Below, piece after piece: positions 1-6,250 of a stretch of DNA of 6,287 bases; position 1 is the stretch's first letter; each line of letters begins with the position of its first letter. A model generated the notes under the pieces. The model ran no database searches. It had not been told where the DNA came from and saw only the letters and a list, made by a program, of their open reading frames with translations. The stretch is from an uncultured Clostridia bacterium. Lineage in GTDB: Bacteria; Bacillota; Clostridia; Oscillospirales; Acutalibacteraceae. Position numbers and translations under genes: made by a program. The stretch covers positions 1-6,287 of the forward strand of contig CANOFK010000078.1 of the NCBI GenBank assembly GCA_947565265.1, given 5' to 3'.

Positions 1-2
1 GA

Positions 3-35
3 GGCGGCGCCATTTTAGAAGAAAAGCCACCATAG
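3..35 (+). CDS. Possible 3' end of an upstream gene (partial)
   Basis: Reading from base 3 gives eleven codons ending in TAG at 33-35, with the tail GGAILEEKPP. The charged, proline-ended tail looks like a normal protein C-terminus, and the stop lies 28 nt before the preferred typA start, which fits an operon. The frame beginning at base 1 also closes early (EAAPF, TAG at 16-18), so the frame cannot be fixed from so few codons. The stretch may equally be untranslated leader. No family can be named. Confidence 0.3.
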   Translation, partial: GGAILEEKPP

Positions 36-40
36 GCCCA

Positions 41-51
41 AAAGGAAAGGA
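41..51 (+). promoter_or_regulatory. Ribosome binding site of typA
   Basis: Two overlapping purine tracts (AAAGGA at 41-46 and AAAGGA at 46-51) precede the gene. The first is spaced 5 nt from a TTG at 52. The second is 12 nt from the ATG at 64, which is long. Spacing alone slightly favours the TTG, while the protein alignment favours the ATG. Confidence 0.55.
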
Positions 52-63
52 TTGGATCAAAGA

Positions 64-1896
64 ATGGGGACAAGGAACGATTTGCGCAATGTGGCCATTA
101 TCGCCCACGTTGACCACGGCAAGACCACGCTGGTAGACCAACTGCTACGGCAAAGCGGCATTTTCCGCGCCAATGAGGCAGTGGCTGAGCGGGTCATGGA
201 CTCCGGCGACCTGGAGCGGGAGAGGGGCATCACCATCCTCTCCAAAAACACCGCCGTGAAATACCAGGACACGAAGATAAACATTGTAGATACCCCCGGC
301 CATGCGGATTTTGGCGGCGAGGTGGAACGGGTGCTGATGATGGTGGACGCCGTTATCCTGCTGGTGGACGCTTTTGAGGGCTGTATGCCCCAAACCCGCT
401 TTGTGCTGAAAAAGGCCCTGGCCCTGGGCAAAAAGCCCCTGGTGGTGCTCAATAAGATCGACCGCCCCGGCGCCCGCCCGGCCGAGGTGGTGGACGAGGT
501 GCTGGACCTGTTTATAGAACTGGGCGCCAACGACGACCAGTTGGAGTTCCCGGTAGCTTACTGTTCCGCACGGGAGGGCTACGCCACCCTGGATCCGGGG
601 CAGCCCGGCACGGACATGGCCCCGCTGTTTGAGATGATCCTACAAGAGGTGCCTGCCCCCCAGGGGGACATGGAAGCCCCCACCCAGGTGCGTTTTTCCA
701 ATATTGACTATGACGAGTACGTGGGCCGCATCGGCATTGGCCGGGTAGAGCGGGGCGTGATAAAGGCCGGCCAGCAGGTAGCCATCTGCGGGGGCGGTGA
801 AGAGGGCCATAAACTGAGCAAGGTGACAAAGCTTTACCAGTTCGAGGGCCTAAAACGGGTGGAATCCGAGAGCGCCGGGGTAGGGGATATCATCGCGGTT
901 TCCGGTATCGCCGACTTGAACATCGGCCAAACAGCCTGCGCCCCCGACTGCGTGGAGCCACTGCCCTTTGTGAAGATCGACGAGCCGACGGTTTCCATGA
1001 TGTTCAAGGTGAACGACTCCCCCTTTGCCGGCCGGGAGGGCAAATTCGTCACCTCCCGCAACCTGCGGGACAGGCTCTTCAAAGAGGTGGAAACCAACGT
1101 GGCCATGCGGGTGGAGGAAACGGACAGCATGGATACCTTTAAGGTTTCCGGCCGGGGGGAGCTGCACCTGTCCATCCTCATTGAGCAGATGCGCCGCCAG
1201 GGGTATGAGTTCCAGGTGTCGCCCCCCACGGTGATTTTTAAAGAAAAGGGCGGGGAACGCCTGGAGCCGATGGAACTTTTGATGATCGAAACCCCGGACA
1301 GCTACGTGGGGGCCGTCATGGAGAAGATCGGTTCCCGCAAGGCGGAACTGCTGAACATGGGCACCCGCGACGGCGGCATGACCCATTTGGAGTTTAAGAT
1401 CCCCGCCCGGGGTCTGATGGGATACCGCTCGGAGTTCCTGACCGATACCAACGGCAACGGCATCATGAACCATGTGTTCGAGGGGTACGAGCCCTATAAG
1501 GGGGACATCGCCCAGCGCCAGCAGGGCTCGCTGGTCGCCTTTGAAACCGGGACGGCAACGGCCTACGGGCTGTTCTATGCCCAGGATAGGGGCCGGATGT
1601 TCATTGGGCCCGGCGTAGAGGTGTATGAGGGGATGATCGTGGGCTCCAACCCCAAAAGCGAGGACATCGTGGTAAATGTGTGCAAGAAAAAGCACGCCAC
1701 CAACACCCGCTCCTCCGGCGCGGACGAGGCCCTGAAACTTACCCCCCACTCCGTACTCAGCCTGGAGCAGTGCCTGGAGTTTATCAGCAATGACGAGTAT
1801 GTGGAGGTCACGCCCAAAAGCGTGCGGATGCGCAAAGCTGTGCTCTCCCACGAGCAGCGGATGAAACAGCAAAGCCGGAAAAAGAACAACGGCTGA
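64..1896 (+). CDS. typA: Ribosome-associated translational GTPase TypA/BipA
   Basis: This is a complete 610-residue TypA/BipA, an EF-G-like GTPase that binds the 70S ribosome and is linked to large-subunit assembly and stress or cold growth. All G motifs are visible: G1 AHVDHGKT (14-21), G2 RGITI (54-58), G3 DTPGH (76-80), G4 NKID (130-133) and G5 SAR (168-170). The rest is collinear with the family: a beta-barrel domain II to about residue 300, EF-G III- and V-like domains to about 480, then the TypA-specific C-terminal domain ending TPKSVRMRK plus a basic tail. The length is close to B. subtilis TypA (about 612). ATG at 64 is chosen because [20 protein letters not shown] then matches the B. 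subtilis start (MKLRNDLRN) in length. TTG at 52 would add four residues and has a better-spaced ribosome site. The next gene starts 170 bp downstream. Family assignment is certain; only the start is open. Confidence 0.97.
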   Translation: MGTRNDLRNVAIIAHVDHGKTTLVDQLLRQSGIFRANEAVAERVMDSGDLERERGITILSKNTAVKYQDTKINIVDTPGHADFGGEVERVLMMVDAVILLVDAFEGCMPQTRFVLKKALALGKKPLVVLNKIDRPGARPAEVVDEVLDLFIELGANDDQLEFPVAYCSAREGYATLDPGQPGTDMAPLFEMILQEVPAPQGDMEAPTQVRFSNIDYDEYVGRIGIGRVERGVIKAGQQVAICGGGEEGHKLSKVTKLYQFEGLKRVESESAGVGDIIAVSGIADLNIGQTACAPDCVEPLPFVKIDEPTVSMMFKVNDSPFAGREGKFVTSRNLRDRLFKEVETNVAMRVEETDSMDTFKVSGRGELHLSILIEQMRRQGYEFQVSPPTVIFKEKGGERLEPMELLMIETPDSYVGAVMEKIGSRKAELLNMGTRDGGMTHLEFKIPARGLMGYRSEFLTDTNGNGIMNHVFEGYEPYKGDIAQRQQGSLVAFETGTATAYGLFYAQDRGRMFIGPGVEVYEGMIVGSNPKSEDIVVNVCKKKHATNTRSSGADEALKLTPHSVLSLEQCLEFISNDEYVEVTPKSVRMRKAVLSHEQRMKQQSRKKNNG

Positions 1897-2066
1897 GGAT
1901 GGGGGGGCGCCGGCCGCGTAAGCGGCATTTGGCCTGCCTCCCGTTGCCCCGCCCGTCAAAAAAAGAGAAAAGCTTATTTTCCCTTAACCGAAAGCGGAAG
2001 GGCCCCTGTGCCTATGTCGGGGCTACAGGCGGTGCCTGCAATCACAAAATAAAGGAGGCGATGCCT
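1897..2066 (+). other. 170-bp intergenic leader with small hairpins
   Basis: No gene is supported here. A GCCGC-gtaa-GCGGC hairpin (1913-1926) lies just after typA but has no T-run, so it is not a convincing terminator. Nearer the next gene are a GCCCC/GGGGC pairing (2002-2006 with 2019-2023) and a tight CAGGC-ggt-GCCTG hairpin (2026-2038). A competing CCTGT/ACAGG pairing (2005-2009 with 2025-2029) overlaps both. I see no good -35/-10 pair. The frame of the next gene stays open through the region from ATG 1899, but that extension is basic, lacks a ribosome site and resembles no domain. Confidence 0.5.
2051..2058 (+). promoter_or_regulatory. Strong ribosome binding site of the exonuclease-PgeF gene
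   Basis: AAAGGAGG is a near-perfect anti-16S match. It is 8 nt from the ATG at 2067 but only 2 nt from the in-frame ATG at 2061, so it selects 2067. It also argues against the upstream ATG at 1899 as the start. Confidence 0.85.
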
Positions 2067-3749
2067 ATGGAGATCGCCATATTAGACCTGGAATGGAACT
2101 CGGCCTACAGCCGGAAACGGAAGGGGTACATCAACGAGATCATTGAGTTTGGCGCGGTGCGGTGCGACGGCAGGCTGCAACCTGCGGGGCAGTTTACCTG
2201 CCTGGTGCGCCCCCAGGTGTCCAAGCACCTGAACGCCGTGGTGCTGGATTTGACCAGCATCACGGACGAAGACCTTACGGCTGGCGTGGCCTTCATGCAG
2301 GCAGCCCAGCGGTTCCGCCGCTGGCTGGGGGGCCGGGTGCTGATGACCTGGGGTTCGGCGGATATCCTGACGCTGATAGAGAACTGCCGGTACTTCAGCG
2401 GCGATATGCGGGTCCCCTTCCTTACCCGGTATTGCGATTTGCAGTGCTACGCCGAAGAATACCTGGGCCTGGGTACGGCCGAGCAGGCCGGGCTGGAAAA
2501 GGTAGCCGCCCTGCTGGAACTGGACCTCTCTGACCTGGAGCAGCACCGGGCCCTGGATGACAGCATCCTGGCCCTGCGTATCTTGCAACGCATTTATGAC
2601 CCGGAGGCCATCCGCCCCTTTATTGAAACCTGTGATGAGGAATTCTACCGCAAGATGACCTTCCGCACCAGTTATGTGCGGGATATGGACGACGAGCGGA
2701 TGAAACCGGAATACCTACATTTCGATTGCCCCCACTGTGGCGGGGCCAGCGTGCCCCAAAACGCCTGGCTCCCCCGGAACCGGGGCTTTCAAACCGCTTT
2801 CCATTGCCAGGGCTGCGGCTATGACTTTGTGGGCCGGGTGATGATAAAAGAGAAATACGAGGGGATCATTGTGAATAAAAAGACATATCCTGTGCCCGTA
2901 ATCGAAGAACCCCAGGCGGCTGTGCCCGGGCCCGTCGGCCACATGGAGCTGGAAGTAAAAGACGGCGTGGGCCTGTTGCAGTTCCCGGCCTGGAAGGGGA
3001 TGGAAGGGATCTCCCACGCCTTTTCCACCCGGCTGGGGGGCGTCAGCGGCGGGGAGTTTGCCGCCATGAACCTGGGCTTTGGCCGGGGGGACAGCGAGGA
3101 GAACGTCAGTGAGAACTACCGGCGGCTCTGCGCCGCCCTGGGGGTAGAGCCCGGCTCGCTGGTGTGCGGGGCCCAGGTGCATAAAACGGATATCCGCCGG
3201 GTAGACGGGAGCCACCGGGGGCTGGGCATCTGGAAAGAGAACGATATTGCCTCTGCCGACGGCCTGTGTACGGATGTGCCCGGGGTAACGTTGACGGTTT
3301 ATGCCGCCGATTGCGTGCCCGTGTACTTTTATGACCCGGTCCGCCGGGCCATCGGCCTGGCCCACGCGGGGTGGCGGGGCGCGGTGCTGGATATGCCCGG
3401 GGTAATGGCCCGCCGGATGGTAACAGAGTTTGGCTGCCGCCCGGCGGACATCCTGGCGGCGGTAGGGCCCTCCATCTGTCCGGGCTGCTTTGAGGTAGAC
3501 GAGCCCGTAGCCCAAGAGTTCCTGGCCCTGGAGGGCGCGGCCGGTTTTGTCACCGGCCCGGCGCACGGCAAGTACCATGTGGACCTGTGGGAGTGCTGCC
3601 GCCAGTCCCTGCTGCGGGCAGGGGTGCCGGCGGGGCATATCACCCTGGGCGGTGTGTGCACAATGGAGAACAGCACCCTGCTGTTCTCCCACCGCAAAAC
3701 CCGGGGCCGCCGGGGGAGCAACTGCGCCCTGCTGGCCCTGAAACCGTGA
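2067..3749 (+). CDS. pgeF: DEDDh exonuclease - zinc ribbon - PgeF (YfiH/LACC1-type) fusion protein
   Basis: One uninterrupted 560-residue frame carries three parts. Residues 1-175 are a DEDDh 3'-5' exonuclease of the RNase T/DnaQ type: DLE with D7 and E9, D99 in TWGSADI, and H160/D165 in HRALDDS. Residues 221-250 form a zinc ribbon with CPHC (C221, C224) and CQGC (C247, C250). Residues from about 293 to 560 are a full PgeF/YfiH domain, a family of zinc-dependent purine nucleoside phosphorylase/adenosine deaminase enzymes also called peptidoglycan editing factor. Its expected zinc ligands are H372 (QVH), C416 (AADC) and H433 (AHAGWRG). The 17-residue C-H spacing matches E. coli YfiH C107-H124. 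PgeF alone is usually 240-280 residues, so the first 290 are extra. The stop overlaps the radical SAM gene by 4 nt. The protein looks cytoplasmic, with no signal peptide or membrane segment. Nucleic acid substrate and functional coupling of the halves are unknown. An internal GTG at 2871 could yield PgeF alone. Confidence 0.93.
   Translation: MEIAILDLEWNSAYSRKRKGYINEIIEFGAVRCDGRLQPAGQFTCLVRPQVSKHLNAVVLDLTSITDEDLTAGVAFMQAAQRFRRWLGGRVLMTWGSADILTLIENCRYFSGDMRVPFLTRYCDLQCYAEEYLGLGTAEQAGLEKVAALLELDLSDLEQHRALDDSILALRILQRIYDPEAIRPFIETCDEEFYRKMTFRTSYVRDMDDERMKPEYLHFDCPHCGGASVPQNAWLPRNRGFQTAFHCQGCGYDFVGRVMIKEKYEGIIVNKKTYPVPVIEEPQAAVPGPVGHMELEVKDGVGLLQFPAWKGMEGISHAFSTRLGGVSGGEFAAMNLGFGRGDSEENVSENYRRLCAALGVEPGSLVCGAQVHKTDIRRVDGSHRGLGIWKENDIASADGLCTDVPGVTLTVYAADCVPVYFYDPVRRAIGLAHAGWRGAVLDMPGVMARRMVTEFGCRPADILAAVGPSICPGCFEVDEPVAQEFLALEGAAGFVTGPAHGKYHVDLWECCRQSLLRAGVPAGHITLGGVCTMENSTLLFSHRKTRGRRGSNCALLALKP
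2859..2873 (+). promoter_or_regulatory. Possible internal ribosome site and GTG restart for the PgeF half
   Basis: GAGGGG at 2859-2864 is followed after 6 nt by an in-frame GTG at 2871 (V269 of the fusion). It falls just after the zinc ribbon and before the linker into the PgeF domain. The position would suit separate translation of a protein of about 292 residues. In a G-rich genome such a match can occur by chance. Confidence 0.3.
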
Positions 3750-4645
3750 GCGCCTTTGCCTGCCGGCTATGCCCCCGCCTGTGCGGGGCAGACCGGGAAA
3801 CCGCCCTGGGCCGCTGCCATAGCGGCCGGGAGATCCGGGTAGCCCGGGTGGCCCTGCACCACTGGGAGGAGCCGCCTGTCAGCGGGGAAAGGGGATCGGG
3901 GGCGGTGTTTTTTACCGGCTGCCCCCTGGGCTGTGTGTACTGCCAGAACTATGAGATCAGCACAGGGGGGCAGCCCGGCCGGGCCGTCACCCCGGCGGGG
4001 CTCAGCCGCATCTTTTCCCGGCTGGCCGGCGAAGGCGCCCATAACATCAACCTGGTAACGCCAACCCACTTTGTGCCGGGTATCCGGCAGGCGCTGTTGC
4101 TGGAAAAGCTGCCGGTGCCGGTGGTCTATAACACTGCCGGCTATGAGCGGGTAGAAACCCTGCGCAGCCTGGAAGGGCTGGTGGATGTGTACCTGCCCGA
4201 CTACAAATACGCCGAAAGCGGCCTGGCCGGGGCCCTCTCCGGGGCAGGGGATTATCCGGGGACGGCCCTGGCCGCCATAAAAGAAATGGTGCGCCAGGTG
4301 GGCCCGCCGGTGTATGACAGCCGGGGCCTGCTGGTGCGGGGGGTGCTGATACGCCACCTGATCCTGCCCGGCCACACAAAAAACTCCATCGCCGCACTGG
4401 AATGCATAGCCCGTACGTTCCCCGGCGTGCCGGTGAGCCTGATGGCCCAGTACACCCCCTGGGGCCTGGCCAAGCAGCCGGGCGGCGTGCCGGGGTACCC
4501 AGAACTCTCCCGGCCCATTACCCGCCGGGAACTGGAAAAAGTACAGGAGGCCCTTTTCTCCCTGGGGCTGGACGGGTTCGTCCAGTCCCGGAAGGCTAGG
4601 GGGGCAGAGTATATCCCTGATTTTAAGGAAGGGGCGGGGCTGTAA
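3746..4645 (+). CDS. PflX-like radical SAM protein (COG1313 type)
   Basis: This 299-residue protein contains the radical SAM iron-sulfur motif CX3CX2C as C59, C63 and C66 in TGCPLGCVYCQNYEIS. That cluster binds S-adenosylmethionine and generates a 5'-deoxyadenosyl radical. Before it lies a second cysteine set, C6, C9, C13 and C24 (CRLCPRLCGADR...C), the N-terminal signature of the PflX-like family, possibly a metal or second cluster site. The family is often labelled pyruvate formate-lyase activating enzyme-like, but its substrate is not established and I see no glycyl-radical enzyme beside it. GTG 3746 is chosen because it overlaps the previous stop as GTGA and begins five residues before the first family cysteine. 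There is no clear Shine-Dalgarno, so translation is probably coupled to the fusion gene. An upstream in-frame ATG at 3587 would only add sequence shadowing PgeF. The length is normal for the family. Confidence 0.9.
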   Translation: MSAFACRLCPRLCGADRETALGRCHSGREIRVARVALHHWEEPPVSGERGSGAVFFTGCPLGCVYCQNYEISTGGQPGRAVTPAGLSRIFSRLAGEGAHNINLVTPTHFVPGIRQALLLEKLPVPVVYNTAGYERVETLRSLEGLVDVYLPDYKYAESGLAGALSGAGDYPGTALAAIKEMVRQVGPPVYDSRGLLVRGVLIRHLILPGHTKNSIAALECIARTFPGVPVSLMAQYTPWGLAKQPGGVPGYPELSRPITRRELEKVQEALFSLGLDGFVQSRKARGAEYIPDFKEGAGL

Positions 4646-4682
4646 GCGGGCCCGCCGAAACCGCGTAAAAAACCTGAGAAAG

Positions 4683-4689
4683 AGGAGGG
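4683..4689 (+). promoter_or_regulatory. Ribosome binding site of the CHAP gene
   Basis: AGGAGGG lies 7 nt upstream of ATG 4697 and fixes the start. The 51-bp gap before the gene shows no promoter or T-run terminator, only a GCGGGCCCGC palindrome at 4646-4655, so read-through from the radical SAM gene is likely. Confidence 0.85.
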
Positions 4690-4696
4690 TGCTGGA

Positions 4697-5212
4697 ATGG
4701 CAACTCGTAACGAACTGGCAGAGGTAGCCCGCCGGGAGGCCCAGAGGGCCTGGCATGGGCGGGTGATGGGGCTCAAGCCCAACCTGGAGCCCATCATTAG
4801 CCCTTTTCCCCGGTGGAAACCGGAAGAGGCCGAGGGCCTCTGGTGTGCGGCCTTTGTCTACTATTGCTGTGCCACGGCAGGGTACGGCATCCCGGTGCGG
4901 CCCAAAGAGTGCGTTTCCTGCAACCTGGCAGGCTGCGGCGCCTGGGAGGAATGGGCAAAGGCCGATAACCGCATAGGCTGGCGGTCCAATACCTGCTTGT
5001 CCCAGTCCGGGGACATTGTCATCTTCGACAAGGTGTTTGAGGATAAGCCCCATGACCACATGGGCATTGTATTGGAGGACCGGGGAGATACCCTGCTGAC
5101 AGCCGAGGGGAACCTGGGCAATATGTCCGGGGTGGTGGAACGGCCCAAAGACGGGCATATCCGGGGCTACATCAGCCTGCCGGACAACTTCGTGTACGGA
5201 GGTGACGCGTAA
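4697..5212 (+). CDS. Small CHAP-domain cysteine hydrolase without signal peptide
   Basis: The 171-residue product is almost entirely one CHAP (NlpC/P60-like) domain, a papain-fold family of cysteine amidases/endopeptidases that usually cleave peptidoglycan peptides. The expected active-site order is present: C50 in GLWCAAFV, H121 in HDHMGIV, and E137 with N139 in TAEGN. The spacing resembles the phage lysin LysK CHAP domain (C54, H117, E134, N136). GDIVIFD between Cys and His is also typical. There is no signal peptide, membrane segment or wall-binding domain, so it appears cytoplasmic or needs a holin-like or non-classical exit. Several extra cysteines (for example in KECVSCNLAGCG) are unusual for an exported lysin and may bind metal or mark a cytosolic protein. 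A stand-alone lysin remnant or a non-wall peptidase or amidase are alternatives. Its stop overlaps the acetyltransferase start by one base. Confidence 0.85.
   Translation: MATRNELAEVARREAQRAWHGRVMGLKPNLEPIISPFPRWKPEEAEGLWCAAFVYYCCATAGYGIPVRPKECVSCNLAGCGAWEEWAKADNRIGWRSNTCLSQSGDIVIFDKVFEDKPHDHMGIVLEDRGDTLLTAEGNLGNMSGVVERPKDGHIRGYISLPDNFVYGGDA
5198..5202 (+). promoter_or_regulatory. Ribosome binding site of the tandem GNAT gene
   Basis: GGAGG lies inside the last codons of the CHAP gene, 9 nt before ATG 5212. Together with the TAATG junction it supports coupled but independently initiated translation. Confidence 0.8.
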
Positions 5213-6096
5213 TGGACGGACAGGCGATTCTGCCCATGACCCCGGCGTTGGCCGAAGAGATCGCCGGCTGGCGCTATCCCGCCCCCTACCATGTGTATAA
5301 TTGGGGTGAAGAAGATCCCCTGGACGAGTTGCTGGACGGCAGCACATATGCTGTACAGAACCTGGCCGGGGATCTGGTGGGGTTCTACCAGTTTGGCGCC
5401 GGGGCCAGGGTTCCCACGGTAGAGGAAAGCCCGTACCCGGACGGCCCTATGGACATGGGCCTGGGCCTGCACCCCGAGCTGTGCGGCCTGGGGCTGGGGA
5501 AGGCGTTCTTGCTGGCCGGTATGCGGTTTGCCCGGGAAAAGCTGGGGGCGCCCTCCCTGCGGCTGACCGTGGCGGACTTTAACCTGCGTGCCAGAAAGGT
5601 CTACGAAAGCTGCGGCTTTTCCCCCATCCGCCGCGTGACCCACCAGGTATCCGGCGATGGTTTCATTGTGATGGGCACCCAGGGCCTGCAATACCGCAAC
5701 GCCATCAGTACCGAGGACTACTGCCGCCTGCGGGCCGCGGTGGGCTGGAGCCCTATCCCGCCGGAGCAGGCGGGGGCCGGGCTGGCGGGTTCGGCCTGTG
5801 TGGTGGGCTGCTATGACGGCGAAAAGGCGGTAGGCAGCGCCCGGCTGCTGTGGGACGGCGGCTACGAGGCCCACCTTACCAATGTGATGGTGCTGCCGGC
5901 CTATCAGGGGCTGGGTATAGGCACCAGTATGGTAGAGCGCTGTATGCTGTTTTTGCGCTTACGGCTGCGGCCGGGCTGGCGGTTCAAGGTGCACCTGCGG
6001 GCAAGCGGCGGGACGTCCGGTTTTTACGAGCAGTTCGGCTTTACCGCGGCCCCTGGCGAAAGCGCCGGCCAGGCAATGGATATGTGGATGGAGTGA
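5212..6096 (+). CDS. Tandem GNAT-family N-acetyltransferase
   Basis: The 294-residue protein carries two GNAT folds in series, with an architecture like MshD-type double acetyltransferases. Such enzymes transfer an acyl group from acetyl-CoA to an amine. The N-terminal copy (about 1-160) has the CoA-binding loop CGLGLG (91-96), with Cys where Q or R is usual, followed by the later motif ADFNLRARKVYESCGF. The C-terminal copy (about 165-294) has the canonical loop QGLGIG (232-237) in VLPAYQGLGIGTSM and the terminal GFYEQFGF motif. The second copy therefore looks like the better acetyl-CoA binder, though the first may still be active. No membrane segment or signal peptide is seen, so it should be cytoplasmic. 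It starts in the TAATG junction with the CHAP gene, implying stoichiometric production. The substrate cannot be told from sequence; the wall-hydrolase neighbour makes an amino sugar, peptide or antibiotic conceivable. A strong terminator follows 24 bases after its stop. Confidence 0.88.
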   Translation: MDGQAILPMTPALAEEIAGWRYPAPYHVYNWGEEDPLDELLDGSTYAVQNLAGDLVGFYQFGAGARVPTVEESPYPDGPMDMGLGLHPELCGLGLGKAFLLAGMRFAREKLGAPSLRLTVADFNLRARKVYESCGFSPIRRVTHQVSGDGFIVMGTQGLQYRNAISTEDYCRLRAAVGWSPIPPEQAGAGLAGSACVVGCYDGEKAVGSARLLWDGGYEAHLTNVMVLPAYQGLGIGTSMVERCMLFLRLRLRPGWRFKVHLRASGGTSGFYEQFGFTAAPGESAGQAMDMWME

Positions 6097-6119
6097 AAGC
6101 TCCTCCCCGCTCACAAAGA

Positions 6120-6165
6120 AAAAGGTAGTCCTTCGGAAATTTCCGGGGGACTGCCTTTTGTTTGT
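6120..6165 (+). terminator. Rho-independent terminator, probably bidirectional
   Basis: A 12-bp stem pairs AAAAGGTAGTCC (6120-6131) with GGACTGCCTTTT (6148-6159), containing a single U-G pair. Inside it is the palindrome CGGAAATTTCCG (6134-6145). The + strand continues TTTTGTTTG, a good T-rich tail ending the upstream operon. On the - strand the stem is followed by TTTTTCTTTG, so it could also stop transcription arriving from the right. Confidence 0.9.
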
Positions 6166-6176
6166 CCCCGTCTTTT

Positions 6177-6191
6177 CGTGGCCACGTGGCC
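6177..6191. repeat. Nested palindromes, possible operator
   Basis: CGTGGCCACG (6177-6186) and GGCCACGTGGCC (6180-6191) are perfect overlapping palindromes. They create two direct GTGGCC copies at 6178 and 6186. Outer arms CCCCG (6166-6170) and CGGGG (6194-6198) can also pair. No T-run follows, so this is not a terminator. It lies about 30 bp upstream of the predicted -35 and could bind a regulator, or be chance in GC-rich DNA. Confidence 0.35.
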
Positions 6192-6221
6192 GCCGGGGAA
6201 GAGGACCCTTGCATTTTCTTC

Positions 6222-6250
6222 TTGCTACAAAGCGGAAAGTGTGATAGGAT
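6222..6250 (+). promoter_or_regulatory. Sigma-A-type promoter with extended -10, for a gene beyond the window
   Basis: TTGCTA (6222-6227) and TAGGAT (6245-6250) are separated by exactly 17 bp, each matching 4 of 6 consensus bases. A TG at 6242-6243 gives an extended -10. The surrounding DNA is markedly more AT-rich than the genes. An overlapping TATAAA (6250-6255) is an alternative -10 but lacks a good -35. No start codon with a ribosome site appears before the window ends. Confidence 0.6.

Noticed and set aside
1913..1926. GCCGC-gtaa-GCGGC hairpin as the typA terminator
   Set aside because: The stem is only 5 bp and no T-run follows, so termination here is not supported.
850..1959. 369-codon open frame on the - strand opposite typA
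   Set aside because: It is antisense to a certain gene, is rich in Gly/Ala/His/Pro as expected from a GC-rich shadow frame, and has no recognisable domain.
1958..1983. GAAAA-gctta-TTTTC hairpin followed by a T-run on the - strand, as a terminator for leftward transcription
   Set aside because: The stem is short and almost purely A/T, and there is no gene on the - strand here for it to end.
1899..2066. Upstream extension of the fusion gene from ATG 1899
   Set aside because: The added 56 residues are basic and domain-free, and ATG 1899 has no proper ribosome site. A near-perfect AAAGGAGG selects ATG 2067.
3587..3745. Upstream ATG for the radical SAM gene
   Set aside because: The extension merely reads the PgeF coding sequence in another frame, while GTG 3746 in the GTGA overlap gives the family-typical N-terminus.
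4646..4655. GCGGGCCCGC palindrome after the radical SAM gene as a terminator
   Set aside because: It has no loop and no T-rich tail, and the next gene starts 42 bp later with no visible promoter.
3767..5347. 526-codon open frame on the - strand across the radical SAM, CHAP and GNAT genes
   Set aside because: It runs opposite three well-supported genes and has low-complexity, shadow-like composition without any motif. Long antisense frames are common in high-GC DNA.
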